Shown: in pieces, positions 1 through 8,137 of the stretch | Numbering within the stretch: the first letter of the stretch is position 1 | Layout: the number at the start of each line of letters is the position of its first letter | IMG/VR virus record: IMGVR_UViG_3300028025_002715 | Location: 1-25,421 of that record | DNA from: a virus | DNA: 25,421 nt | Strand: one strand, 5' to 3' | Notes under the pieces: model-generated | Databases searched by the model: none | What the model saw: the letters and a program-made list of their open reading frames with translations, nothing else | What the model was told of the DNA's origin: nothing | Program-made: the position numbers and the translations under genes

Positions 1-2
1 CA

Positions 3-911
3 GTAGGCGGGACTGCGGGTTCTGGTGGTGGCGGTGCGGGCGGTGGCTCCAACGCCTCGACGACTGGCACGCCGATAAAGGCCGGTAACGGAGCCTCTGG
101 CGGACTTTATGGTGGTGGTGGTGGCGGATCTGGTTCAGGCCTCACGGACGGGGCGTTGGCTGGTTCCGGTGCTCAGGGTGCGGTCCTTGTAACCTACACT
201 GTGACCGCGACAACGGAGGCTGACGCAACTGGATCATCCTCCACTTCTGGGAGCGCTGGGGCCGTCAAAATTTTGCCGGGTGCCGCTTCTGCGGGAAGTG
301 CATCCGATGGATCGGTTACGCCTGCAATCGTAGTCATCTCAAGCGCTTCGGCCACGACCCAGTCGGACGCCTTTGCATTTGATTTTGAAAACGGTGATTA
401 CGGCTATGTGGATTATGGGTTAGGCGTCTATGGAGAAAGTTCTTTTATTGAGGCAGACGCTACTGGAGCCTCCACATCTGGAGCAACGTCAGCAGCAGTC
501 CGCGTCATCTCAGCAGATGCCTCTGGCGCGTCTAGCTCTGACGGAAGTTCAGCAGCGTATGTAGCTACAACGGTTTCTGCTTCCGCTGGGTCCACATCCT
601 TGATGGAGGCTTCCGCATCTTTAGTCGTCCAAGCGGGAGCGCTAATAGAAGTCTCCTCTTCCGTTGTAGCAACGGCGAATGTAGTTTATAGTTCCTCCTT
701 AGATATAGGCATTGTATCTTCTGTATCTGCCGGAGCTACAGCTCGTTACAGTGTTCAGTTTGTTGCTCCCATTCTGTCTAATATGACGGCAAACGGGAGG
801 TACTTGTGGGAAAAAGAGAGCGTCGCGGCGGAGTCGTGGACACAGCAATCTTCGACCGCAGCAGCTTGGGTTCCAAAAGTTGTCTCGCCAGAGACGTGGA
901 CAGTCAATTAG
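3..911 (+). CDS. Glycine-rich phage tail protein, 5'-truncated by window edge
   Basis: The reading frame is open from the first complete codon (position 3), so the real start lies outside the window. The visible N-terminal part is very glycine-rich, with runs of four to six Gly, and ends in GAQGAVLVTYT. This is the layout of the collapsed Gly-rich C-terminal domains seen in many phage tail and receptor-binding proteins. After it come about 190 residues dominated by Ala, Ser, Thr and Val in loosely repeated units of the form EADATGxSxSG. The C-terminus is Trp-containing (YLWEKES, AAWVPK, PETWTVN). It lies directly upstream of another tail-fibre-like gene, with an AGGAGG ribosome site just after its stop. 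The likely role is an exposed tail or adhesin component. The low-complexity sequence prevents a finer assignment, and the missing 5' part may hold the attachment domain. Confidence 0.7.
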   Translation, partial: VGGTAGSGGGGAGGGSNASTTGTPIKAGNGASGGLYGGGGGGSGSGLTDGALAGSGAQGAVLVTYTVTATTEADATGSSSTSGSAGAVKILPGAASAGSASDGSVTPAIVVISSASATTQSDAFAFDFENGDYGYVDYGLGVYGESSFIEADATGASTSGATSAAVRVISADASGASSSDGSSAAYVATTVSASAGSTSLMEASASLVVQAGALIEVSSSVVATANVVYSSSLDIGIVSSVSAGATARYSVQFVAPILSNMTANGRYLWEKESVAAESWTQQSSTAAAWVPKVVSPETWTVN

Positions 912-920
912 GAGGCTAAT

Positions 921-1823
921 TTGGCCGACGCATTTACAGCCAATCTTAACCTTACCAAGCCAGAAGTTGGCGCGTCTCGCGACACTTGGGGCGGCAAGCT
1001 TAACAGCGATCTGGACACGCTTGACGCACTGTTTAATGCAGCGGGCACCGGCACGTCTGTCGGACTAAAGGTTGGGTCAGGAAAGACGCTGAACGCGACT
1101 GATGGCACTGTTTTAATCCCGGCTGTCGCCAGCCCTGCCCAAACGGCTGACGGCTCCATGGTGTGGGACAGCGATGACAATCTTTTGACGGTTGGCGATG
1201 GTTCGTCGCGCAAGGTTATGGTTGATACAACGACTGCCCAGACGTTGACTAACAAGACCCTGACGTCGCCGACAATGACTACACCTGCTCTTGGAACCCC
1301 AGCGTCTGGTGTACTTACAAACACGACTGGCCTTCCGTTGACCACTGGAGTCACCGGCTTGTTGCCTATTGCAAACGGCGGAACGAATGCAGCTACGGCA
1401 GCAGACGCAAGAACAAGTCTGGGGCTTGGGGATCTTGCAACCAAGTCAACAATTGTTTCTTCTGACATAACTGACGGAACAATCACGGCAACTGACATGG
1501 CCGAGGGGTCCGGCAGCTTCCGTAGCGTACCCCAGAGCGCTAAGACCGGCGCATATGTTCTTCTCGCCAGCGACAACGGGGATCACATTTCGATCACCAC
1601 AGGCGGCGTTACGGTGCCATCTGGAGTGTTTGCTGCGGGCGACACGGTAACGATCTTCAACAACAGCGCCAGCAACCAGACGGTCACGCAGGGCGCATCA
1701 GTGACCATGTACCTTGTCGGCACGGCAACTACCGGCAACCGCACGCTTGCGCAGCGCGGCCTTTGCACGGTCCTGTGCGTGGCCTCCAACACGTTCGTAA
1801 TCACCGGCGGAGGACTGACGTAA
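921..1823 (+). CDS. Tail fibre-like protein
   Basis: A 300-residue protein starting at TTG, chosen because a strong AGGAGG (910-915) sits six bases upstream. The N-terminus ([28 protein letters not shown]) is the short helical segment common at the start of phage tail fibre proteins. The middle holds the fibre signatures [11 protein letters not shown] and [18 protein letters not shown], which recur in trimeric tail fibres. The C-terminal third is a beta-rich Ser/Thr/Val domain that could form the receptor-facing tip. There is no chaperone or peptidase motif. Its stop overlaps the next start (TAATG at 1821-1825), coupling it to the beta-propeller gene. It probably forms part of the host-recognition apparatus. 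The assignment to tail fibre is fairly sure, but the receptor and exact position in the virion are not visible. Confidence 0.75.
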   Translation: MADAFTANLNLTKPEVGASRDTWGGKLNSDLDTLDALFNAAGTGTSVGLKVGSGKTLNATDGTVLIPAVASPAQTADGSMVWDSDDNLLTVGDGSSRKVMVDTTTAQTLTNKTLTSPTMTTPALGTPASGVLTNTTGLPLTTGVTGLLPIANGGTNAATAADARTSLGLGDLATKSTIVSSDITDGTITATDMAEGSGSFRSVPQSAKTGAYVLLASDNGDHISITTGGVTVPSGVFAAGDTVTIFNNSASNQTVTQGASVTMYLVGTATTGNRTLAQRGLCTVLCVASNTFVITGGGLT

Positions 1824-2866
1824 TGTCTGTTCTCAATTTGCTGCTTGCTGCGAAAAAAAGCATTGTCTCGCAGTTTGTGGCCGCAGTGCACTTTACCACC
1901 CCTTTTGTTACGGCCTATCCTTGGTCGGTCGCGGGTTTTGGCACTAAGTTCGCTAATCCCGCTACACTTCCGACATCTACTGCGGTCAGTGTAGCTTTTA
2001 CTCAATCTGGCGACGCAGTTGCCGTTGGTCACGCTACAAGCCCTTTTATTACAACCTACCCGTGGTCAGGTGCGGGGTTCGGAACAAAGTTTGCTAACCC
2101 GTCCACTTTGCCCGCAGGGTCAACTGGCTACGGCGTAGCCTTCAGTCCATCTGGCGACGCTGTTGCTGTTTCTCACAGCGTAAGTTCTTTTGTTTCCGCA
2201 TACCCTTGGTCAGGTGCTGGATTTGGTACTAAGTTTGCCGACCCATCTACTCTACCGGCAGGTGATTCCCGTTCCATAGCCTTCAGCCCCTCTGGCGACG
2301 CTGTCGCTGTTGGACACGCCAATTCGCCTAACATTACGGCCTATCCTTGGTCTGGTTCGGGGTTTGGTACTAAGTTTGCCGATCCATCTACACTTCCAGT
2401 GGGGACGTGTTGGGGAACAGCATTTAGCCCCTCTGGCGACGCTATCGCAGTTAGCCACAATGCTTCCCCTTTCATTAGTGTCTATCCTTGGTCCGTGTCA
2501 GGGTTTGGAACAAAATTTTCTAATCCTTCCACTCTTCCGACAGGGGTTGGGGACGGCGTGGCCTTCAGTCCATCTGGAGACGCTGTTGCTGTTGCCCACG
2601 CCATTTCCCCCTTTATTACGGCTTACCCTTGGTCGGGTTCAGGGTTCGGCACTAAGTTCACCAATCCGGCCACACTTCCAACTGGGCTTGGATGGGGCGT
2701 AGCCTTTAGCCCTTCCGCAGACGCCATTGCTGTTGGGCACGAAGTCTCGCCCTTCATTACAACGTACCCGTGGTCGGGGTCAGGGTTCGGCACTAAGTTT
2801 ACCAATCCGGCCACACTTCCGGCGGGTATTGTGCGCGGTGTAGCCTTCACACAAATCGTCTCTTAA
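1823..2866 (+). CDS. Seven-repeat beta-propeller (WD40-like) virion protein
   Basis: The ATG at 1823 overlaps the preceding stop and gives 347 residues. An upstream in-frame start at 1763 would run through the preceding gene and is not needed. From residue 27 the protein is seven repeats of about 47 residues with the pattern PFITxYPWSGxGFGTKF, NPxTLPxG, then VAFSPSGDAVAVGH. Seven blades is the classic beta-propeller number. The seventh repeat stops after VAFTQ and lacks the DAVAVGH strand, while residues 18-24 (FVAAVHF) resemble exactly that strand. This suggests the N-terminus closes the ring in a velcro arrangement. It sits with tail genes, so a role in binding a host surface ligand is plausible. 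No catalytic motif is seen. The propeller fold is well supported and the role is inferred. Confidence 0.75.
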   Translation: MSVLNLLLAAKKSIVSQFVAAVHFTTPFVTAYPWSVAGFGTKFANPATLPTSTAVSVAFTQSGDAVAVGHATSPFITTYPWSGAGFGTKFANPSTLPAGSTGYGVAFSPSGDAVAVSHSVSSFVSAYPWSGAGFGTKFADPSTLPAGDSRSIAFSPSGDAVAVGHANSPNITAYPWSGSGFGTKFADPSTLPVGTCWGTAFSPSGDAIAVSHNASPFISVYPWSVSGFGTKFSNPSTLPTGVGDGVAFSPSGDAVAVAHAISPFITAYPWSGSGFGTKFTNPATLPTGLGWGVAFSPSADAIAVGHEVSPFITTYPWSGSGFGTKFTNPATLPAGIVRGVAFTQIVS

Positions 2867-2881
2867 AAAAGGAAAGACACA

Positions 2882-3142
2882 ATGGACAACACAGTAGTAC
2901 AGCCGACTCGCGAAGAGATCCTGAAGGCATCCTTGGACTCTCGCACCCAAGAAGTCATGCACTACCAGATCAATATCGACAACTACCGGATTGCATTGGA
3001 AGAAATCTCCAAAATGTCGGCTGACGACCAGTCCCTACTATCGGGCTTTTCGGATCAGCTACGCACGCTGATGGCGTCTGAAAAGATGGAGCAGATGAAG
3101 GCTCAAGTCATGCTGACGGTACTTAAGCAGCAGGTTATGTAG
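2882..3142 (+). CDS. Small helical phage protein, unknown function
   Basis: An 86-residue protein with ATG at 2882 behind AAAGGAAAG. The sequence is polar and largely helical, with the segment TRTQEVMHYQINIDNYRIALEE broken only by short loops and a C-terminal stretch rich in Met, Gln and Lys. It has no signal peptide, membrane segment or cysteine. It lies between the tail genes and the lysis cassette. Small helical proteins at this position are common in podoviruses and are usually uncharacterised. A tail-fibre assembly chaperone or minor virion role is possible but has no specific support. I do not recognise the family. Confidence 0.6.
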   Translation: MDNTVVQPTREEILKASLDSRTQEVMHYQINIDNYRIALEEISKMSADDQSLLSGFSDQLRTLMASEKMEQMKAQVMLTVLKQQVM

Positions 3143-3187
3143 GCACACACGCTCTTGTCTTTGGTCTCGCAGGAAGGCATATAACCT

Positions 3188-3361
3188 ATGAACAGTCACA
3201 ACCAAGAGGCTGCAAAGCTAATAACTGACGGCCTTTCGGTTGTGACCGTTGTCGGCACTTTGGCTGGTCTGCTCCCAGCTATCGCTGCTTTGTTTACGAT
3301 TATATGGACAGGCATTCGGATTTACGAAACAGCAACCGTACAACGCTGGCTGGGTAAATAG
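3188..3361 (+). CDS. Holin-like small membrane protein
   Basis: A 57-residue protein starting at ATG 3188, with AGGAAGG about ten bases upstream. Its stop abuts the next start at 3362. A short polar N-terminus is followed by a hydrophobic helix (about residues 17-42, LSVVTVVGTLAGLLPAIAAL) and a polar tail with an IRIYETATVQ-type motif. This kind of single-helix protein is frequent just before endolysin genes in podoviruses and is usually called a holin. The next gene also encodes a membrane protein, so either one (or both) could be the pore former. The proposed role is timing of inner-membrane permeabilisation. Gene reality is well supported by spacing and context; the holin label is inferred from size, topology and position. 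Confidence 0.65.
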   Translation: MNSHNQEAAKLITDGLSVVTVVGTLAGLLPAIAALFTIIWTGIRIYETATVQRWLGK

Positions 3362-3853
3362 ATGGCGACCACAGAAGAGAAGCAGGCAAAAATATCTGAG
3401 GATATGGCCGCGAGCGCCAGCAAGGGGGCCTTGGTCGAAAAGGTTGTCTTTGCAGGCGTCCCGATACTGTTCTCCTGCGTCGTCTATCTGATGAACAGCT
3501 TGTCGTCTGCCAATTCAGAAATCATCCAGCTAAAGTCCAAAATATCTGTTGTTGTCAGTTCAGAGAACAAGGCCATACCGCCACAGGGTACGACCATCGA
3601 CATGGCTGTGATCCGCGAGCAACTGAACGACAAGATCGACAAAGTCGAACGAGACGCAGCACTGGCCAGAGCGGCTATGACCCTCGACCGCGAGAAGTCG
3701 ATGGCCGCGATTGAGAAGGCTCGCCTTGAAATGACAGCCGACGCGGCGCAGGCGAGGTCGGCAATCCGATCAGATGCTGCTTTAGCCAGAGCATATCTTG
3801 AACAGAAGATTGTTCTGCTAGAGCGCGACCTTCAATCAATCAAAGGGAAGTAA
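3362..3853 (+). CDS. Membrane-anchored coiled-coil protein of the lysis region
   Basis: A 163-residue protein starting immediately after the holin-like gene's stop. It has a short charged N-terminus, one hydrophobic helix at about residues 27-46 (VVFAGVPILFSCVVYLMNSL), and a long Ala/Arg/Glu/Lys-rich helical region from about residue 85 to the end, with heptad-like DAALARA units appearing twice. The layout of one N-terminal membrane helix followed by a coiled coil resembles holin-associated proteins and inner-membrane spanins. However, a better spanin pair lies downstream of the endolysin. It may oligomerise in the membrane and assist or regulate lysis. The domain is familiar from phage lysis regions but I cannot give a precise function. 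Confidence 0.6.
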   Translation: MATTEEKQAKISEDMAASASKGALVEKVVFAGVPILFSCVVYLMNSLSSANSEIIQLKSKISVVVSSENKAIPPQGTTIDMAVIREQLNDKIDKVERDAALARAAMTLDREKSMAAIEKARLEMTADAAQARSAIRSDAALARAYLEQKIVLLERDLQSIKGK

Positions 3854-3856
3854 GAC

Positions 3857-4576
3857 ATGAGGATGTCGGCAGCAGGTCTTGCAACGGTCAAGGAATTTGA
3901 AGGTCTTCGGCTTAAGGCATACAAGTGCCCTGCGGCTGTCTGGACGATTGGTTATGGTCATACCTCAGCCGCCGGGGCACCAGAAGTAACGCCTAAGCTT
4001 GAGGTCACAAAAGAAGAGTGCGAGGCTATCCTCAAGCGTGACATGAAACAGTACGAGGACGGCGTGAACAGGCTGGTCACTGTCAGCATCACTCAGGGTC
4101 AGTTCGATGCTCTGGTTGACTTTGCCTACAACGCTGGCGTCGGCGCACTGCAAAAGTCTACACTTCTCAAGAAGGTAAACGCTGGCAAGTTCGACGAAGT
4201 TCCCGCAGAGTTCATGAAATGGACCAAGGGCGGCGGCAAGGAGCTTCCGGGCTTGGTCCGTCGCCGCCGTGCCGAAGTGAAACTGTGGCGCGGTCTTGAT
4301 GTTAAGGCTCCGGTTGTTACGTCTCAGGCTCGACTTTCCCCAGACCAGCCGCAGGCATCCAAATCAATCATCCAGTCTAAAGAAGCAAACGCAGCGGTGG
4401 CTGCGGGCGGCTTGGGTGCTGTGGCCGTTGTCCAAGAAGTGATGCCGATGGTGAAAGAGGGTGGCGACCTTTTAAGTTCACTCAGCCCGACTGTAATGAT
4501 ATTGTTCGTAATCATCGCGGCAGCAGGTGTTGTGTGGTACTTCCGCAAGCGGAGGTTGGACGAGGAGGGGTCATGA
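3857..4576 (+). CDS. Endolysin, GH24 lysozyme with C-terminal membrane segment
   Basis: Muramidase cleaving the MurNAc-GlcNAc bond of peptidoglycan. The start at 3857 has AAGGGAAG seven bases upstream. The GH24 catalytic pattern E-(8)-D/C-(5)-T is intact as E15, C24 and T30 (from EGLRLKAYKCPAAVWTIGYG), with Cys in the position of the T4 aspartate, a variant known in this family. Further family marks are ALVDFAYNAGVGAL and LPGLVRRRRAEVKLW. After residue 150 there is an Ala-rich linker, then a hydrophobic helix at about 212-229 followed by RKRR, giving a C-terminal membrane anchor absent from ordinary T4-type lysozymes. No N-terminal signal is present. The gene overlaps the i-spanin by ATGA. 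The lysozyme call is secure, while the purpose of the tail helix is inferred. Confidence 0.92.
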   Translation: MRMSAAGLATVKEFEGLRLKAYKCPAAVWTIGYGHTSAAGAPEVTPKLEVTKEECEAILKRDMKQYEDGVNRLVTVSITQGQFDALVDFAYNAGVGALQKSTLLKKVNAGKFDEVPAEFMKWTKGGGKELPGLVRRRRAEVKLWRGLDVKAPVVTSQARLSPDQPQASKSIIQSKEANAAVAAGGLGAVAVVQEVMPMVKEGGDLLSSLSPTVMILFVIIAAAGVVWYFRKRRLDEEGS

Positions 4577-4803
4577 TTGCCCTTCTTCTAACTCCGGTAG
4601 GAAAGTATCTTGCTGCTGCATTTGTGGTAGTGATGATATTTGGCTCTGCTTATGTTAAGATCAGAGCTGACGCTGTGCGAGAAGTGGTCGCGCAATCAAC
4701 AACTGAGGCATTGAAGAGGACACAGGATGCGATTGCTGCTGGCGATTCCGTTGATGTTAGTCCTGAACGGCTGCTCGAAAATGATGGAAGTAGGCGCGAC
4801 TAA
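4573..4803 (+). CDS. Inner-membrane spanin, Rz-like
   Basis: A 76-residue protein from ATG 4573, which overlaps the endolysin stop (ATGA) and is preceded by GAGGAGGGG. An earlier in-frame start inside the endolysin gene has no such ribosome site. The N-terminal helix (about residues 10-28, KYLAAAFVVVMIFGSAYVK) is a membrane anchor with the rest predicted to lie in the periplasm. The remainder is polar and helical. In the +1 frame its 3' half contains the start of a lipoprotein gene, the classic nested arrangement of Rz and Rz1. Together they would span the periplasm and fuse inner and outer membranes at the end of lysis. It is shorter than lambda Rz (153 residues), as is common for phages of other hosts. 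The call depends mainly on architecture and the partner gene. Confidence 0.72.
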   Translation: MIALLLTPVGKYLAAAFVVVMIFGSAYVKIRADAVREVVAQSTTEALKRTQDAIAAGDSVDVSPERLLENDGSRRD

Positions 4804-4921
4804 GCCTGCTGCTTGTTCTGTATGGCGCGATGTTTCTTGGTCTACAAAAGATACCCGGCAAACCATTGTCGAGGTTAAGGTAAACAATGCGCGCCGACAA
4901 GGCTATTGCGAGGGTAAGTAA
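4727..4921 (+). CDS. Outer-membrane spanin lipoprotein, Rz1-like
   Basis: A 64-residue protein starting at ATG 4727 inside the i-spanin gene in another frame and extending past it. It has a short basic N-terminus, a hydrophobic stretch, and the lipobox LVLNGC with Cys16 as the predicted lipidation site, so it should be sorted to the outer membrane. The mature part has a Trp-rich segment (VWRDVSWSTKDT) followed by a conserved-looking IVEVKVNNARRQGYC ending. Proteins with this ending are common directly behind phage endolysins. It is less proline-rich than lambda Rz1. Its stop overlaps the next start (TAATG, 4919-4923). The role is outer-membrane partner of the spanin complex. The lipobox and nested position make this one of the clearer calls in the cassette. 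Confidence 0.8.
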   Translation: MRLLLAIPLMLVLNGCSKMMEVGATKPAACSVWRDVSWSTKDTRQTIVEVKVNNARRQGYCEGK

Positions 4922-6657
4922 TGCCTTTAGTCCCGATTGATGTTCCTCCCGGAGTCGTAAGGCGTGCCACGCCATTGCAGTCTGCCGGGCGCTATTGGGA
5001 CTCCAACCTTATCCGCTGGCGCTCAGGCAAGCTGTTGCCGGTCGGAGGGTGGAGCAGAATTACATCATCTCCGCTTGATACGACGCCATATGCTATCTTT
5101 TCTTGGAAGACGAACAGCAGCGTTTCGCTAACCTTGATTGGCGGCGACACCAAGCTGTTCTCTCTTGAGGGCAGTGTCTACACGGATATAACTCCTGATG
5201 ATTTTGTAACGCCTGCTGCTAGTCAGTTTGGTGGTTATGGAGCTTATGAATACGGCGCTCTGTTATACGGAGATGATACCGACCCAACCTATCCACGTCC
5301 GCCGTCTGCTCAGTTTCTGCTGCCTTTCTCTTGGACGATGGACACTTGGGGTAGCGATGTTTTGCTTGTTGCCTCCAGCGACGGCAGGCTTCTCCATTTT
5401 GAAGAGGGTGAGACCAAAGCCCATCAGGTCGGCGTTTCTGACATCACGACTGCCGTTCGCTCCTCAAACGTCATAACTATTACAACGCCTGAACATCATG
5501 GCTTCGCCAATGGCGATAGCGTTGTGATTGCTGGCGTTAGTGTTGGAAGTATGAATGGGACAGTCACCATAACGTCCGTCCCGACAGACACTACTTTTAC
5601 TTATGCAAACTCCGGCACTGACACAACCGGAACTGGTGGGACGGCATCTACTCTTATTCCTTGCCCAACCAACAATCGTGGCGTCTTCGTGACTCCTGAG
5701 CGCTATGCCGTTTTGTTTGGTGCCGGAGGAAATACCCGTCGCGTTGCTTGGTCCAATCAGGAAGACTACACGAATTGGGACTTTGCCAACGTAACGACAA
5801 CCGCCGGATTTCTTGATCTCGACACGTCAGATTCCATAATCATGGCCGCTGGCGTCAGAGAGGGAACTCTGATCTGGACGAACAATGAGGCGTGGATCAT
5901 GCGCTACATTGGTCTTCCATTTGTCTACAGCATCGAGCGGATAGGCCAAGGCTGCGGGCTGATGGCTCCTCAGTCGTTTGCGACCTTTGCTGGCCGTTGC
6001 GTTTGGATGGGCAAGGAAGGATTTTGGATTTACGACGGTGGAGTTGCGAAGCCGTTGCCTTGCGATGTCGGGTCTTATATTTTCGAGTCGATTGACCCAA
6101 ACTCCGGCGCTCTGTACTCGCACGGATCAGACAGTGGCATCTTCCCAGAGGCTTGGTTTTGGTACCCCGAGTTGGGGGAGTCCACCCCAAACAAGTATGC
6201 AATTTATAACTATGCCGAGGGTTGGTGGTCGATAGGCGAAATGGAGCGAACGGCTTCTTCGCCTGCTGGCATCTACACCTACCCTATTCTTGGGTCTAGC
6301 GATGGCAACCTGTACTTCCAAGAGGATGGGTGGACTGCCGCTGGCGTTCCGATCACGACTGACAGGTATGCTGAGACGGCTTCCATAAATGTCCTGAACG
6401 GCAATAGAATTGCTAATATCACTCAGGCCATTACGGACAGCGGATATAGCTACGACAACACGCAGCTTACCCTGTTCAGCACATTTGCTCCGCAGGGGGC
6501 CGAGACTTCTTTTGGACCCTACATTTCGCGCTCTGATGGGTATACAGATATGCGGGCTTCAGGTCGCGACTTCAGGGTCAAGATCGAGTCAACAAAAGAT
6601 GAGGAATGGAGCATCGGAGCGATAAGGCTTGAGGTCAAACCCGGAGGGCAGAGATGA
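4921..6657 (+). CDS. Large phage virion/tail protein with inserted Ig-like segment
   Basis: A 578-residue protein whose start overlaps the o-spanin stop. The N-terminus (VPIDVPPGVVRRATPLQSAGRYWDSNLIRW) with a following GGWSRI belongs to a group of phage structural proteins found in alphaproteobacterial and marine podoviruses. Trp/Gly-rich short beta units recur throughout (for example GVFVTPERYAVLFG, EGWWSIGEMERT), suggesting a beta-propeller-like body. Around residues 175-245 a Thr/Ser/Val-rich segment (ITTAVRSSNVITIT, then HGFANGDSVVIAGV and TFTYANSGT) looks like the Ig-like or fibronectin-like inserts found in many phage tail proteins. It is located before the internal-virion genes, so a tail tube or nozzle component is likely. 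I cannot name a T7 or P22 equivalent with confidence. Confidence 0.65.
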   Translation: MPLVPIDVPPGVVRRATPLQSAGRYWDSNLIRWRSGKLLPVGGWSRITSSPLDTTPYAIFSWKTNSSVSLTLIGGDTKLFSLEGSVYTDITPDDFVTPAASQFGGYGAYEYGALLYGDDTDPTYPRPPSAQFLLPFSWTMDTWGSDVLLVASSDGRLLHFEEGETKAHQVGVSDITTAVRSSNVITITTPEHHGFANGDSVVIAGVSVGSMNGTVTITSVPTDTTFTYANSGTDTTGTGGTASTLIPCPTNNRGVFVTPERYAVLFGAGGNTRRVAWSNQEDYTNWDFANVTTTAGFLDLDTSDSIIMAAGVREGTLIWTNNEAWIMRYIGLPFVYSIERIGQGCGLMAPQSFATFAGRCVWMGKEGFWIYDGGVAKPLPCDVGSYIFESIDPNSGALYSHGSDSGIFPEAWFWYPELGESTPNKYAIYNYAEGWWSIGEMERTASSPAGIYTYPILGSSDGNLYFQEDGWTAAGVPITTDRYAETASINVLNGNRIANITQAITDSGYSYDNTQLTLFSTFAPQGAETSFGPYISRSDGYTDMRASGRDFRVKIESTKDEEWSIGAIRLEVKPGGQR

Positions 6658-6884
6658 AGGCGAACCTTCCTCCTGCTCCAGACAGGTATGATTCGGCTTA
6701 TCTTACGCGGGCCTTGTCTGAACTGGATCGCCTCATAGGCCTTAGCCTTTCCAAGTCAGAAGCTTCGTCTTCAGTTCTACTTCTCTCTCCGGGGGGCTTG
6801 GTGTATAAGGTAACGGTAGATGACAGTGGAACTCTAATTACGACTTCGGTGCCGCTTGGACAATCGGGAGCAACTTCTTTCTAA
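6654..6884 (+). CDS. Small phage structural-region protein, unknown
   Basis: A 76-residue protein whose ATG at 6654 overlaps the preceding stop (ATGA), with GGAGGG at 6643-6648. The N-terminal half is helical (RYDSAYLTRALSELDRLI), and the C-terminal half is a beta-prone GLVYKVTVDDSGTLITTSV segment. Proteins of this size and layout often sit between tail tube proteins and internal virion proteins in podoviruses, but their function is not established. There is no membrane segment or signal. It probably belongs to the virion or to its assembly. Gene reality is supported by the coupled start and the next gene following within two bases. Confidence 0.6.
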   Translation: MKANLPPAPDRYDSAYLTRALSELDRLIGLSLSKSEASSSVLLLSPGGLVYKVTVDDSGTLITTSVPLGQSGATSF

Positions 6885-6885
6885 A

Positions 6886-7257
6886 ATGGAAAAAGCGCTT
6901 CGCCTGTCTGGTGGAACGCATACCATAGAAGACGTAGTGGAGGCTCTCCGCGACGGGCAAATGCAAGCTTTCTGGAATGATACGTCTATTGTCATAACAG
7001 AGGTTGCCCATACCCCCAGAAGACAGTTTGTTAGTATCTTTCTGTCGGCTGGTGATCTTGACGGTGTAATGGCCCTGCATGACAAAATCTATGACTGGGC
7101 TGTTGAAAGCGGGTATGATTTTGCAAGGATACTTGTTCGCCCCGGCTTTTCGCGACTACTTGAACGCAAGGGCTGGAAAAAGCGTCAAACCGTAATGGAG
7201 CTAGAATTACATGGGCGGCAGCACTCCGGCAACAACAACGTCAATCAGCAAGACTGA
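6886..7257 (+). CDS. T7 gp13-like (GNAT-fold-like) virion morphogenesis protein
   Basis: A 123-residue protein from ATG 6886, one base after the previous stop. An upstream TTG at 6856 would overlap that gene without a better ribosome site. The sequence AFWNDTSIVITEVAHTP, then FVSIFLSAGDLDGVMALHDKI and FARILVRPGFSRLLERKGW, matches the layout of small acetyltransferase-fold proteins found at the head of internal-virion gene sets, of which T7 gene 13 is the known example. The acetyl-CoA binding loop (Q/RxxGxG/A) is not evident, so catalysis is doubtful. It overlaps the following gene by 47 bases in another frame. Its likely job is assembly of the internal core or ejection apparatus. The family resemblance is by pattern only and would need a profile search. 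Confidence 0.55.
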   Translation: MEKALRLSGGTHTIEDVVEALRDGQMQAFWNDTSIVITEVAHTPRRQFVSIFLSAGDLDGVMALHDKIYDWAVESGYDFARILVRPGFSRLLERKGWKKRQTVMELELHGRQHSGNNNVNQQD

Positions 7258-8137
7258 GCTTCCTGCTTGGCTTGAAGATGTTACTAAGGAAAACCTTAAA
7301 AAGGCGACAGAAATTGCTGATCGCCCCTATGAGGCTTATGGCGGAGAGCTTACCGCTGGGTTCGCCCCTGAGCAGGAATCTGCCTTTAGCTATGCGATGT
7401 CAAATGTTGGCCGCGAAGATCCAGCATATTTGGCAGCCATCAATGCGGCAGGCGGAGTTGCTGGGTACACGCCGGGTACGGTGTCAGCAGGAAACTTTCT
7501 TAGTGGCAATGTAGATGCTTATATGAATCCCTACATTCAGAATGTAGAAGATCGAGCAATTGCCAACGCCCAGCGCTCCGCTCAGATGAACATCAATCAG
7601 CTTGGTGCAAGCGCAGCTCGTTCTGGCGGATTCGGTTCTCGTCTTGGGGTTGCTGAAGGAGTTGCCGCATCTGAAGCCGCTCGCGGAGTTGGGGACCTGT
7701 CTGCAAAGCTGCGCGCTGACGCATTCACTAACGCTTCTGGACTGATGACCAGCGACATGGATCGGGCTCTTAAAGCTGCTACAACCAATGTTGAGTCAGG
7801 GCTTTCTGGTGCCGGATTAAATCTCAAGGCAGCGGATGTTATGGGCGGGCTTGCTGATCGCTCTCTTAGCGCCAGACTTGCCGACACCGGAGTTATGTCA
7901 GCCGTTGGCGAGGAAAGGCGCGCACTGGCGCAAAGAAAGGCAGATGAGGAGTATGCTCGCTGGCTTGAGGAGCGCAATTACCCAGTTGAGGGTCTTAACC
8001 TTCGTCTTGCTGCAACTTCGGCTACGCCGTACGGAGAAACTAAAACAACGACTGGGCCGGGTGCTGCGCAGCCAAATGCTTTGATGACTGGCCTTGGAGC
8101 TGCGGCGAGCATTGCATCCGTGATCGGCGCTCTCTGA
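7211..8137 (+). CDS. Internal virion / DNA-ejection-type protein
   Basis: A 308-residue, Ala/Gly/Ser-rich, mostly helical protein starting at ATG 7211 inside the 3' end of the preceding gene, with TGGAG upstream. The segment YMNPYIQNVEDRAIANAQR, followed by QLGASAARSGGFGSR, is a recurring motif in podoviral proteins of this map position. The C-terminus has a short hydrophobic stretch (ALMTGLGAAASIASVIGAL), compatible with membrane insertion during ejection. Charged helical segments in the middle (RRALAQRKADEEYARWLEERNY) could form coiled coils. It likely belongs to the set of proteins carried inside the capsid and released with the DNA. No enzymatic motif was found. Its stop overlaps the start of the PAPS-reductase-like gene. 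Confidence 0.62.
   Translation: MGGSTPATTTSISKTELPAWLEDVTKENLKKATEIADRPYEAYGGELTAGFAPEQESAFSYAMSNVGREDPAYLAAINAAGGVAGYTPGTVSAGNFLSGNVDAYMNPYIQNVEDRAIANAQRSAQMNINQLGASAARSGGFGSRLGVAEGVAASEAARGVGDLSAKLRADAFTNASGLMTSDMDRALKAATTNVESGLSGAGLNLKAADVMGGLADRSLSARLADTGVMSAVGEERRALAQRKADEEYARWLEERNYPVEGLNLRLAATSATPYGETKTTTGPGAAQPNALMTGLGAAASIASVIGAL

Noticed and set aside
908-1576. Long minus-strand frame opposite the tail-fibre gene
   Set aside because: Low-complexity mirror of a coding sequence without a start signal.
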